DNA of 64,000 nt from UBA2705 sp963977105 (lineage in GTDB: Bacteria; Pseudomonadota; Alphaproteobacteria; Micavibrionales; Micavibrionaceae): positions 248,001 through 312,000 of the forward strand of contig CAXBNI010000001.1 of assembly GCA_963977105.1 (NCBI GenBank). The letters run 5' to 3'. This document shows, in pieces, positions 33,601-41,362 of this stretch. Below the pieces are notes generated by a model, which was not told the origin of the DNA, did not search any database, and saw only the letters and a list, made by a program, of their open reading frames with translations. The position numbers were made by a program, and so were the translations under genes. Numbering within the stretch: the first letter of the stretch is position 1; every line of letters starts with the position of its first letter.

Positions 33601-34575
33601 ATGACTATTCGTTCTGTAATATCAGCCACAGGGTCATACCTGCCTGAGAAAGTTATGAGTAACGCGGACTTAGAGCGTATTGTCGATACAACGGATGAGT
33701 GGATTGTCCAACGATCAGGCATTCGCAATCGTCACATTTCAAATGATACAGAGACCGCCGGTTATATGGCGACCAAAGCGGCAAAGAAGGCGCTGGAGAT
33801 GGCTGGCACGGATGCATCGGGCATTGATGGCATAATCGTCGCAACGACGACTGCTGACCGTACATTCCCGTCTGTGGCGGTGCAGGTGCAGCATGCAATT
33901 GGCGCGCCAGTCGGTGTTGCTTTTGATGTTCAGGCCGTATGTTCAGGTTTTGTTTATGCATTAAGTGTCGCGGATTCAATGATTAAGACAGGCATGTTAA
34001 AGCGCGTGCTTGTGATTGGCGCTGAGCGCATGTCGTCTATTCTGAATTGGGAAGATCGTACTACATGTGTGTTGTTTGGCGATGGCGCGGGCGCTGTAGT
34101 GCTTGAAGCGCAAGAAGGCAAAGGCGATAAGTCAGACCGGGGCATTCACGGCAGCGTTTTAAAAGCCAATGGTAAATACCAAGATATTCTTTACACTGAT
34201 GGCGGGGTAAGCACAACTAATGCAAGCGGTCATATAGTCATGCAGGGCAAGGAAGTTTTTAAACGCGCCGTCGGTTATTTAAGCGAAGTTGTTGAGGATG
34301 TGTTGAACGTTTGTGATTTAGAGCAATCAGATATTGATTGGCTGATTCCGCATCAGGCAAATATCCGAATCATCGAAAGCGCAGCGAAGAAACTTGGTGT
34401 GTCTATGGACCGCGTTGTCGTGACGCTAGAAAACCATGGTAACACTTCAGCGGCATCTATACCGCTCGCTTTAGACGATGCGAACCGTAGCGGCAAAGTT
34501 AAAAAAGGTGAAGTTTTGTTGTTTGAAGCCTTGGGCGGCGGCATTACTTGGGGCGCTATTTTACTGCGCTTCTAG
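33601..34575 (+). CDS. fabH: beta-ketoacyl-ACP synthase III
   Basis: Starts fatty acid synthesis by condensing acetyl-CoA with malonyl-ACP. The 324 residues carry the Cys-His-Asn triad: Cys114 in VQAVCSGFVYAL, His in IPHQANIRI, and Asn in ENHGNTSAASIP. The length and the DEWIVQRSGI motif are normal. It shares an operon with plsX. The 172 bases to ihfA hold no gene. Confidence 0.97.
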   Translation: MTIRSVISATGSYLPEKVMSNADLERIVDTTDEWIVQRSGIRNRHISNDTETAGYMATKAAKKALEMAGTDASGIDGIIVATTTADRTFPSVAVQVQHAIGAPVGVAFDVQAVCSGFVYALSVADSMIKTGMLKRVLVIGAERMSSILNWEDRTTCVLFGDGAGAVVLEAQEGKGDKSDRGIHGSVLKANGKYQDILYTDGGVSTTNASGHIVMQGKEVFKRAVGYLSEVVEDVLNVCDLEQSDIDWLIPHQANIRIIESAAKKLGVSMDRVVVTLENHGNTSAASIPLALDDANRSGKVKKGEVLLFEALGGGITWGAILLRF

Positions 34576-34747
34576 TCTTTTTTAGGTCATCTTCTCAATT
34601 TATTGTGCTTTTATTTTGTTTATTAGTGAAACGTTAATAAAATTTTTTCCTTTCAATGTCAAAATGATAGCTGTGGATGTTCATTTAGATATACTTGACC
34701 TTTCGGTATGTATATAATATTTTTTTTACAAAGAGGAGAAATCTGCC

Positions 34748-35035
34748 ATGACACAAACTGTTACGCGTGCTGATCTTGCTGAAGTCCTATATGAAGAAGT
34801 AGGTCTTTCCAGAGCTGAGTCTGCTGAGTTTGTTGATGATATTTTGAATGAAGTATCAGACGCATTAGTCGAGGGTGAAAACGTAAAGATTTCATCATTC
34901 GGTAGTTTTACTCTTCGTGATAAAAAACAAAGAATTGGTCGTAACCCTAAAACGGGAGAGGAAGTGCCAATTACGCCACGCCGCGTGTTGATCTTCCGTG
35001 CGTCACATATTCTTAAAGAAAAAATGAATAAGTAA
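34748..35035 (+). CDS. ihfA: integration host factor subunit alpha
   Basis: 95 residues of the HU/IHF DNA-bending family, with FGSFTLRDKKQRIGRNPKTG and ITPRRVLIFRAS, the DNA-contact arm and core. The order plsX-fabH-ihfA-MerR is typical for the alpha subunit in Alphaproteobacteria. AGAGGAG precedes the ATG at good spacing. A TATAAT hexamer lies about 30 bases upstream of the start. Confidence 0.94.
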   Translation: MTQTVTRADLAEVLYEEVGLSRAESAEFVDDILNEVSDALVEGENVKISSFGSFTLRDKKQRIGRNPKTGEEVPITPRRVLIFRASHILKEKMNK

Positions 35036-35137
35036 GCGGTTCAGGCCTTAGGTTGTGTTAACGGCGCAATACCTTGAGGTTTTATAGTTGGGTGTAGACA
35101 GGGAAACTTTTTGTTTAATAAAAGTAAGGTACACCTT

Positions 35138-35611
35138 ATGCATAAAACGAAACTAAAAGAGACAAAGAAGTCATCCAGCGCATTCCGTACTATTCGGGAA
35201 GTTGCTGAGCATTTAGGTGTTCAACAACATGTATTGCGTTTTTGGGAAGGCAAATTTACACAAATTCAGCCCGTAAAGCGTAGCGGTGGTCGCCGCTATT
35301 ACCGTCCAGAAGATATGGATGTGCTTGAGGTTGTGCATAATTTATTGCACGTCCAAGGTTACACCATTAAGGGGGCACAAAAGCTTTTACGCGGCAAAAG
35401 CAAATCTAAAATCGTTGAGATGAATTTACGTGAGATTGATAAATCTGCACAAATTACCGATGTCACACATAGTGAAGATGTCATGCATAAAAGTAATGCG
35501 GGCAATGATAACGGCGTGTCAGACCAGATTGGCTTTAGCGACCAGCAGCGCGCAACGCTGCGTTCAATGCTTGGCGAGCTAAAAGCGCTCCGCGCCATGG
35601 TTAGCGAATAA
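35138..35611 (+). CDS. MerR family transcriptional regulator
   Basis: I use the ATG at 35138, which has AAGG upstream; a TTG nine codons earlier is weaker. The 157 residues begin with a basic stretch, then a MerR helix-turn-helix and wing: AFRTIREVAEHLGVQQHVLRFWEGKF and KRSGGRRYYRPEDMDVL. The C-terminus is short and shows no metal-binding cysteines, so it is not a metal sensor. It is the conserved MerR neighbour of ihfA; its targets are unknown. Confidence 0.88.
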   Translation: MHKTKLKETKKSSSAFRTIREVAEHLGVQQHVLRFWEGKFTQIQPVKRSGGRRYYRPEDMDVLEVVHNLLHVQGYTIKGAQKLLRGKSKSKIVEMNLREIDKSAQITDVTHSEDVMHKSNAGNDNGVSDQIGFSDQQRATLRSMLGELKALRAMVSE

Positions 35612-35637
35612 GCATTCGAGATTAAAAAGATGATGAC

Positions 35638-35670
35638 CGCCCATACCTGTTAAATCAGGTGGGGCGTTTT
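35638..35670 (+). terminator. probable Rho-independent terminator after the MerR gene
   Basis: CGCCC and ACCTG pair with CAGGT and GGGCG around a TTAAAT loop, with a small internal bulge, and are followed by TTTT. It could also serve the lipoprotein gene reading the other way. Confidence 0.7.
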
Positions 35671-35686
35671 CTTATGGTGGGGGCTT

Positions 35687-35965
35687 TTATTGTGGTGTCC
35701 ATGCCGCGCAGCTGCCGCCAAGTTTATTGACGTGCTGGCTTGCAAGCATAAAGCGGTTCATCGCAGTCACTTCGTATCCAATGCCGCTCGCTGGGGTAAC
35801 TTGCGCTGTGGCATAAAATTTACCCCACTCAATGGATACATCCTCACCTGCTGCGCCTTGGCAGTTATGGGTGTTATCATCGACAGGGCTGCAGCCAGAA
35901 AGCGCAGCAAGGCCGAAACATAATGCTAAAGCGGGCAGGGCATTCTTCATTTTTGTTGTTGTCAT
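35687..35965 (-). CDS. small putative lipoprotein, 92 aa
   Basis: I take the ATG at 35965 (MTTTKMKNALPAL), which has AAAGGA upstream. A longer frame from 36103 would run through tRNA-Pro and is rejected. The product has a lipoprotein signal ending in LAALSGC, then about 67 residues with two more cysteines (CQGAAG and GGSCAAW) that could form a disulfide. I do not recognise the mature part. It is convergent with the MerR gene and divergent from tRNA-Pro. Confidence 0.65.
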   Translation of the reverse strand: MTTTKMKNALPALALCFGLAALSGCSPVDDNTHNCQGAAGEDVSIEWGKFYATAQVTPASGIGYEVTAMNRFMLASQHVNKLGGSCAAWTPQ

Positions 35966-36044
35966 TTTTATAAATCCTTTATGTCTGCTTGCAATCTTAT
36001 TAGCAGTTTGATAAAAACTTTGCAAGCAATCTACTCTTACGGTA

Positions 36045-36121
36045 CGGAACGTGGCGCAGCATGGTAGCGCACTAAGCTGGGGGCTTAGGGGTCGGAGGTT
36101 CAAATCCTCTCGTTCCGACCA
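36045..36121 (+). tRNA. tRNA-Pro (anticodon GGG)
   Basis: The acceptor arms CGGAACG and CGTTCCG pair fully, with an encoded CCA end. The anticodon stem CTAAG/CTTAG encloses the loop CTGGGGG, giving anticodon GGG. The T arm reads GGAGGTTCAAATCCTC. 77 bases in all. Genes on both sides are accessory-like, and tRNA genes are common integration sites. Confidence 0.97.
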
Positions 36122-36281
36122 TTTTTTTATAGTTGACCTAATAAAGCACTACAAAGTATTTACTCTAAGGTGTTGCTTTGTTCTCCGTTAGGCTTTGTCT
36201 TTCTTCTAGTTCGGCTCTGCCAGAACTTTACAAACCCAAAATTTCCATGGATGGCGAAGCTATTGTGCCCTTCGTTCTTCA

Positions 36282-37112
36282 TTAGCGTAACATTATGTTT
36301 TCATCAATATATCGCTCTACAGCCCCATTATTCCTCACCCCTGTATTCATCATCTTAAAATTACGGCTATGCGTTACGGGGACGCCTTTGGCGGCGACCT
36401 GTGTGGCGGGCATGGTTTGGGTGGCGGGGTCTAGGGCTATCCAGCTTGTGTGGCCTTTATATTCATGGGTGTTGGTGTAGGCGATGCCGTCATAGCCTTT
36501 TTGCTTTAAGGCTTGGGTTAGGCGCTCTGCTTTCCAAAAATCTTCTGAACAATCTGCGAGGCGGTAATGGGCGAAAAGCTGATTAGGGTATTCACTTTGT
36601 ATATAGGCGAGGTGGTCTGGATGGTCACAGGCAGGGTGCTTGGTTTGGTTGTCTTCGGCGGCGTTGACCCATTTGGTTTCTGCGTCCGTTAGGATGCCCC
36701 ATTTGTTTAAATGGTCAATAATATTCCATATCGGGTGGATGCTGATATCGGGGATGCCAAGCGGGTTTTTAATGTTGAGGATGACGGGATATACAACGCC
36801 GCCGCGGTCTTCGGCAGGAGTGTTAGGGGCGTGCCTGTTAAACCCTGTGAAACCGTTTGCGGCATCGACATTGCCAAAATGGCTGTAGGGAAAGAAATCT
36901 GTATCGCCAAGGTCGCATCGTGACCCATGATATTGAACAAGCGGATAGCCGTGCTTATCACAGACGACGGAGCCTTCAAACCATTCCAAAAATGTGCGCG
37001 CATTAGCATTGTCTTTGCACAAACGCGCACGCGTAGGCGCAATGCTTGTACGGTTAAAGCAATTCGCTACGCTGCCGTTAAGGTGGCTTAAATCTTGCGC
37101 TGTGGTTGTCAT
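36282..37112 (-). CDS. ADP-ribosyltransferase-like protein (ART-PolyVal type)
   Basis: 276 residues that resemble the ART-PolyVal domains usually found inside large phage or plasmid polyvalent proteins. Seen: FLEWFEGSVVCDKHGYPL then VQYHGSR (residues about 41-65), the mid-domain VVYPVILNIKNPLGI (about 105-120), and KGYDGIAYTNTHEYKG near residue 220, where the family carries its catalytic glutamate. The rest matches by pattern (SWIALDPATQ). Here it stands alone, beside tRNA-Pro, with a strong promoter. It could be a toxin, an anti-phage effector or a relic of a mobile element. I see no partner gene. The call rests on motifs read by eye. Confidence 0.6.
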   Translation of the reverse strand: MTTTAQDLSHLNGSVANCFNRTSIAPTRARLCKDNANARTFLEWFEGSVVCDKHGYPLVQYHGSRCDLGDTDFFPYSHFGNVDAANGFTGFNRHAPNTPAEDRGGVVYPVILNIKNPLGIPDISIHPIWNIIDHLNKWGILTDAETKWVNAAEDNQTKHPACDHPDHLAYIQSEYPNQLFAHYRLADCSEDFWKAERLTQALKQKGYDGIAYTNTHEYKGHTSWIALDPATQTMPATQVAAKGVPVTHSRNFKMMNTGVRNNGAVERYIDENIMLR

Positions 37113-37141
37113 GGCATCGCTTTTTGTGTTTCTGATTTTTA

Positions 37142-37170
37142 TTTATAGGTTCTGGGCCGTAATATGTCAA
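37142..37170 (-). promoter_or_regulatory. strong sigma-70-type promoter for the ADP-ribosyltransferase-like gene
   Basis: Read on the minus strand: TTGACA (37165-37170), a spacer of exactly 17 bases, then TATAAA (37142-37147), about 30 bases before the ATG at 37112. This is the closest match to a consensus promoter that I noticed in the window. The -35 box lies inside the palindrome at 37160-37188, so a regulator bound there would block it. Confidence 0.7.
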
Positions 37171-37188
37171 ATATATATTGACATATTA
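37160..37188. promoter_or_regulatory. perfect 11-bp palindrome, probable operator
   Basis: The arms TAATATGTCAA and TTGACATATTA are exact reverse complements across a 7-base AT spacer. The palindrome covers the -35 of the leftward promoter and puts a second TTGACA on the plus strand at 37178-37183, where no good -10 follows at normal spacing. The shape suits a dimeric repressor. It is not followed by a T run, so it is not a terminator. Confidence 0.6.
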
Positions 37189-37211
37189 TTGTATTGTAGT
37201 AAGGGTAGCTT

Positions 37212-37283
37212 ATGGATTACAGGGAAAATACGTCAGTTGCTGAACTAAATAATAACAATGAAGCGGCGTCAAGGCCGTTATAA
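37212..37283 (+). CDS. possible 23-codon small reading frame
   Basis: ATG at 37212 with TAAGGG seven bases upstream opens a frame of 23 residues (MDYRENTSVAEL... rich in Asn and Glu). Just beyond it is a small hairpin, TATAAC-GAAA-GTTATA, at 37279-37294. It could be a leader peptide, a small protein or chance. It lies downstream of the palindrome, reading toward the aminopeptidase gene. Confidence 0.25.
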   Translation: MDYRENTSVAELNNNNEAASRPL

Positions 37284-37319
37284 CGAAAGTTATATAAGGG
37301 CGTTTTAGGGAGATGTTCT

Positions 37320-38321
37320 ATGGATAATAATAATTTTGAACAATATAATGAAGGTTACGTTAGCGTAACAGATGGTCATGAAATTTACTTCGCTGAACAT
37401 GGTAACCCGAATGGGATACCGCTTTTATTGGTACATGGCGGGCCTGGTGGGCGCAGCTATGCAGCAAACGCAGCGATTGCTGATTTGGATAAGTACCGCG
37501 TTATTCGTTTTGACCAACGCGGCACAGGTCGCAGTAAGTTTGAAGACCAGATGCTTGGGCAAACCATTGCAGATCAAGTGCAGGATATAGAAGCACTACG
37601 AAACCATCTTGGCGTCAATAAGTTTGTCTTGCTCGGTGGGTCTTATGGTAGCACGCTATCAACTTATTACCGTATACATTACCCAGAAAATGTTGAGGCG
37701 CATTTTATGCGCGCGCTGTTCTATGGTGATAAAGCAGGGGCGGAGCATATCGCTGAGGGCGGCGGTTACGGCGGCGCTTACGCATATCATGCAGGGACGG
37801 AGAGTGAAGAAGCGCTTGTCGACGCATGGCAAAGCTATGCGGATTATCCAGCTGAGATATCAGAAGACCTTGCCGTGCTTAGCTTAACTGCGGCTTATTC
37901 GGTGTTGCTAAACTCTGATGACCCTGCCGTGGTGCAGGAGGCTGGTTTACGTTTTGACCGCATGGATACGGCTATCGCCACGGTAAGGCCACAAGCAGAC
38001 TTAATTCAAGCTTTGGATGATGCCCCAGAGGACAGCGTGAACTTAGCGCGTTTATTTATGCATTATGCAGCGAATGAATTTACGTATCATTCACAGCAAA
38101 ATATGGTTATTGGGCTAATGTCTACAGATAATATCCCAACAACGCTCATACATGGTCAGCGTGATTTTATCTGTCCTGTGCGCTATGCACAGACCCTTAA
38201 AGGGGCCTGCCCAAATATTGATGTACAGATCATCGAAGATGCGGGGCATAGTATGGCTGATGCACCGCTAGAGCGCGCAATGAAAAGTGTTTTGCAGGGC
38301 TATAATACGACAAAACGCTAA
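37320..38321 (+). CDS. prolyl aminopeptidase-like alpha/beta hydrolase (S33 family)
   Basis: 333 residues with the S33 features: LLVHGGPGGRSYA near residue 37, DQRGTGRS, the nucleophile elbow LLGGSYGSTLS near residue 108, and Asp in HGQRDFICPV and His in EDAGHSMA completing the triad. S33 prolyl aminopeptidases release N-terminal proline in the cytoplasm. Related esterases share these motifs, so the substrate is probable and not certain. AGGGAGA precedes the ATG. No signal peptide. Confidence 0.85.
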   Translation: MDNNNFEQYNEGYVSVTDGHEIYFAEHGNPNGIPLLLVHGGPGGRSYAANAAIADLDKYRVIRFDQRGTGRSKFEDQMLGQTIADQVQDIEALRNHLGVNKFVLLGGSYGSTLSTYYRIHYPENVEAHFMRALFYGDKAGAEHIAEGGGYGGAYAYHAGTESEEALVDAWQSYADYPAEISEDLAVLSLTAAYSVLLNSDDPAVVQEAGLRFDRMDTAIATVRPQADLIQALDDAPEDSVNLARLFMHYAANEFTYHSQQNMVIGLMSTDNIPTTLIHGQRDFICPVRYAQTLKGACPNIDVQIIEDAGHSMADAPLERAMKSVLQGYNTTKR

Positions 38322-38445
38322 CAATTTTATGCGCCAAGGGGCTATAAACGTAAAAACACCGTGTTTTTAGGTGGTTATTTTGTGGTAAAATAATACCTAT
38401 TTTATAACATGCTGTTTTTGCTTGATTTTATCTTGTTCAATGTCG

Positions 38446-38474
38446 TTGACAATGTCTTTGCAATTATGCATAAA
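38446..38474 (+). promoter_or_regulatory. promoter for rplM-rpsI
   Basis: TTGACA at 38446-38451, a 17-base spacer, then CATAAA at 38469-38474, about 40 bases before the rplM ATG. The 190-base gap before rplM shows nothing else but a weak hairpin at 38351-38369. Confidence 0.65.
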
Positions 38475-38512
38475 TGCATCCAGAAATAATTTAACTAAGA
38501 GAAGTCTAAAAC

Positions 38513-38974
38513 ATGAAAACATATTCTGCGAAGCCGAGTGAGGTGGAGAAAAAGTGGTTTGTTGTTGACGCGGAAGGCATGATCCTGGGGCGCTTAGCGA
38601 GCCAGCTTGCATTACGTTTACGCGGCAAGCATAAACCAACATTTACACCGCATATTGATTGTGGTGATCACATTGTTGTTATTAACGCTGGTAAGGTTCG
38701 CCTAACAGGTAACAAGCGTTCTGACAGCATTCATTACTGGCACACTGGTTACCCAGGTGGTATTAAGCAACGTTCAAAAGGTCAAATCCTTGATGGGAAA
38801 CACCCTGAACGCGTACTTGAAAAAGCTGTTGAGCGTATGCTTCCTAAAGGTCCAATGGGCCGTCAGCAACTTAAAAACCTTCGCGTTTATGCTGGTCCTG
38901 AACATGAGCAAGCTGCACAGAAACCTGAAGTATGGGATGTTGCTGCGATGAACCCTAAGAATAAGAGAGCTTAA
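38513..38974 (+). CDS. rplM: 50S ribosomal protein L13
   Basis: 153 residues matching L13: WFVVDAEGMILGRLAS, GDHIVVINAGKVRLTGNK, and ERMLPKGPMGRQQLKNLRVY. It is an early-assembling protein of the large subunit. AAGAGAAG precedes the ATG. rpsI follows after two bases, the conserved rplM-rpsI pair. Confidence 0.98.
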   Translation: MKTYSAKPSEVEKKWFVVDAEGMILGRLASQLALRLRGKHKPTFTPHIDCGDHIVVINAGKVRLTGNKRSDSIHYWHTGYPGGIKQRSKGQILDGKHPERVLEKAVERMLPKGPMGRQQLKNLRVYAGPEHEQAAQKPEVWDVAAMNPKNKRA

Positions 38975-38976
38975 TA

Positions 38977-39471
38977 ATGGTTGAGATTGAGAAAAAAGTT
39001 ACTGATCTAGCTGACCTAGCCGGTACTGAAGTTGCAGCAGTTGCTGAAGCTGAAGCGCCTAAGCGCGAAGCAAAACATGATTCTTTGGGCCGTGCTTATG
39101 CTACTGGTCGTCGTAAAGAATCTGTTGCACGCGTTTGGCTTAAGCCAGGTACAGGTAAAGTTGTCGTAAACGGTAGAGAGCAGTCAGATTATTTTGGCCG
39201 TAAAACACATTTATTGGTTTTGAACCAGCCTTTCTTGGTTGTTAAACGTATGAACCAATTTGACGTTATGTGTACAGTTAAAGGCGGTGGTCTTTCTGGT
39301 CAAGCTGGTGCTATCCGTCACGCGATTTCACGTGCGCTTGAAAACTTTGAACCAACTCTACGTCCGGCTCTTAAAGAAGCTGGCATGATGACACGTGATT
39401 CACGTATCGTTGAGCGTAAGAAAATTGGTAAGCACAAAGCACGTCGTACTAAGCAGTGGGCGAAGCGTTAA
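38977..39471 (+). CDS. rpsI: 30S ribosomal protein S9
   Basis: 164 residues. The C-terminal 130 match S9: YATGRRKESVARVWLKPG, GGGLSGQAGAIRHAISRAL, and the terminal basic tail KHKARRTKQWAKR that contacts P-site tRNA. The N-terminal 35 residues, rich in Ala and Glu, are the extension common in Alphaproteobacteria. The operon ends at a strong terminator. Confidence 0.98.
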   Translation: MVEIEKKVTDLADLAGTEVAAVAEAEAPKREAKHDSLGRAYATGRRKESVARVWLKPGTGKVVVNGREQSDYFGRKTHLLVLNQPFLVVKRMNQFDVMCTVKGGGLSGQAGAIRHAISRALENFEPTLRPALKEAGMMTRDSRIVERKKIGKHKARRTKQWAKR

Positions 39472-39499
39472 GCTACACCCTGCAGGCACTATATATTTC

Positions 39500-39537
39500 A
39501 AAAACTCCGCAAGGCTCAGGGCTTTGCGGAGTTTTTT
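39500..39537 (+). terminator. Rho-independent terminator after rpsI
   Basis: A perfect 10-bp stem (AACTCCGCAA with TTGCGGAGTT) carries a loop of about 11 bases and is followed by TTTTT. A matching A run on the other side would also let it end the converging gene. Confidence 0.92.
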
Positions 39538-39562
39538 ATATATTTAAAGCTTTTAATGCGCT

Positions 39563-41266
39563 TTAAGGTAGTATTGCTTGGCGTAGCATCGTGAACCACA
39601 AAGGCAGGTTTTCTGACTTTGTCGCGAATTCACAGATGAGGGCCGCACCTGTAATGTATAAAACCGGTATAGCGAGGCCAATATGCCCCAAATTCGTTTT
39701 TATAACGCTGAGGTCGGCTGCGCTGAGTATGTCGCGCATGCTACGGCGTATCTTAATTTTGGCAAGGTAGCTTGTTAGGACAAAGGTTATTATGAGTGGG
39801 CTGACCTGTAGTACTGTTGTCGCGGCATGGCCTAGCAATGCATTGCTTTGTTTGAGTGTCTCGGGGATGAGGCTGTCACCATTGTAAAACAAATATATAA
39901 AATACAGAGTAAGGGAGATAAGCAAACCGATAGACATCGCCGCAATTCTGGGCAGCAAGGTTATGTTTTTCATTGCGCGTCGCGTTTGCTGCATCATGGC
40001 TTTGAGCTGGCTGTCACGCACGCCTAGCGGGTAGATTTTCTTTAGTTGACGCAGCGTGTTCGCGTTTGAATTTCTTATCGTTAGTGACAGTATTTCCTTG
40101 ATAATGGCAAACTCTGTGGCTTTTTCAAGGTTCTCTCTGCTGTTTTTCTTGTCTTTTGATGCTTTTTTTAATTTATCCATGCCTTTTTTTGCAAGAATCT
40201 CAATAAAAGGGTCAAATTCTGTAAATTTTGGTCTGAAGCCTAGTATTTTTCCGGAATATTCTTCGCCGTTAACCTCAATAACTATGTCTGCATAGGGGCA
40301 GCGTACTTGAAACGGTATGGTTATGAGGTCTTTCTGTTTGGTTTGCTTCGATGCGCTATGTTCAGCGTTTTTTGCCTGAGTTTGGGTTGTGTGTTGATTG
40401 GATAAATCATCATCTTTTACACGTAGGGGCACTATTTTGGCATGAAGCGTTAGGTTTCTGCGTGTTTTCTCATTTTTTAAGTAATCTGAGATCTCCTTGG
40501 GCAGCTTGGCTTGCTCATCACACTTAAAAAGGCTCTGTGCTTCAGCTTCGAAATGGTTTATGACAGAAAATACGCCGCTACTGGCGCATTTTGTGCAGGG
40601 GCTATAGCCTTGTGCTTTACAATACGTACAGCTCATTGTCCCTTTGCCATGGCATTTGATGCAGTTTAATGTGCCGATGGCGTTACAGTGAGGGCAGTTT
40701 TGCTTGCCGTTAGTGCCGTGAATAAAACGCTGCCCGTTGCAGTGATGGCAAGGCATACGGTTGCTGCCATGGCAGATGTCACAGATTTTTTTGCCTGTTG
40801 CATTGCATTGGCGGCATTGTATTTTGCCTTGTTTTTGGCATGTGGGGCAGTCTTGATGCAGTACGTAGTCATGCTTTAAGGATTCAAGTGGCAGGCGTAC
40901 TGTTTTTGCGGTAAAGCCTTTGCTAGGGTCTTTGTTGACATAGCTTTTTATGATGGCGTCTCTGGTGCCTTCATTGGTGACGGCATTATTGATGCGGGTT
41001 GCAGCCTTTAGGTTTATTTCAGCTTCACTGGCGAGCGGGGTCGCAATTGTATTGCGCCCAGGCTCGGTTCGCTTGGCGAGTACGGCTTTAATTTGCAGCA
41101 GTGTTTTGGTGTTAAATACATGAATGATGCCGTCATGGGATTTAATTTTCACGGCGTCAATGTCCACGCCGTTACCTTTTACGGCACGCTTTATTTTCTT
41201 GAGCGTGGTCTCCAAAATCTTTTGAGAGATTGGTTCATAACTCTGGCTTTGTAGTGGTTCGTCCAT
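39563..41266 (-). CDS. membrane protein with two tandem DnaJ-type zinc-finger blocks, unknown function
   Basis: 567 residues. Residues 140-227 hold eight CxxC motifs in two blocks (140, 151, 162, 173 and 191, 202, 213, 224), each motif exactly 11 residues from the next and often followed by a Gly (CNATGK, CHGKGT, CASSG). That spacing is closer to plant BSD2/ORANGE-type DnaJ fingers than to DnaJ itself, and no J domain is present. A basic, charged region follows (about 330-430), then three probable membrane helices near 441-465, 485-505 and 533-555. It probably faces the cytoplasm with its zinc domain. I do not recognise the whole. It is a single gene. Confidence 0.75.
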   Translation of the reverse strand: MDEPLQSQSYEPISQKILETTLKKIKRAVKGNGVDIDAVKIKSHDGIIHVFNTKTLLQIKAVLAKRTEPGRNTIATPLASEAEINLKAATRINNAVTNEGTRDAIIKSYVNKDPSKGFTAKTVRLPLESLKHDYVLHQDCPTCQKQGKIQCRQCNATGKKICDICHGSNRMPCHHCNGQRFIHGTNGKQNCPHCNAIGTLNCIKCHGKGTMSCTYCKAQGYSPCTKCASSGVFSVINHFEAEAQSLFKCDEQAKLPKEISDYLKNEKTRRNLTLHAKIVPLRVKDDDLSNQHTTQTQAKNAEHSASKQTKQKDLITIPFQVRCPYADIVIEVNGEEYSGKILGFRPKFTEFDPFIEILAKKGMDKLKKASKDKKNSRENLEKATEFAIIKEILSLTIRNSNANTLRQLKKIYPLGVRDSQLKAMMQQTRRAMKNITLLPRIAAMSIGLLISLTLYFIYLFYNGDSLIPETLKQSNALLGHAATTVLQVSPLIITFVLTSYLAKIKIRRSMRDILSAADLSVIKTNLGHIGLAIPVLYITGAALICEFATKSENLPLWFTMLRQAILP

Positions 41267-41362
41267 AATCTATATGCTATTTTGTTGTGATTAAAATAAT
41301 TCAGATAACGCCCAGATACGCTTGTTCATCTGGACTGAGCCAGATATGAGGAGCGCTTTGCA

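Noticed and set aside
34695..34718. TTGACC with TATAAT upstream of ihfA
   Set aside because: The two hexamers are only 12 bases apart, too close for a sigma-70 promoter. The TATAAT alone may still act as a -10.
35966..36103. Longer N-terminus for the small lipoprotein
   Set aside because: It would run through tRNA-Pro. The ATG at 35965 has its own ribosome site and gives a proper lipoprotein signal.
36045..37319. Integrated element with an attachment-site repeat of tRNA-Pro
   Set aside because: I looked for a second copy of the tRNA 3' end up to the aminopeptidase gene and saw none. No integrase gene is present.
38351..38369. TAAAAACA/TGTTTTTA hairpin after the aminopeptidase gene as a terminator
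   Set aside because: It has a 3-base loop, weak A-T pairs and no T run afterwards.
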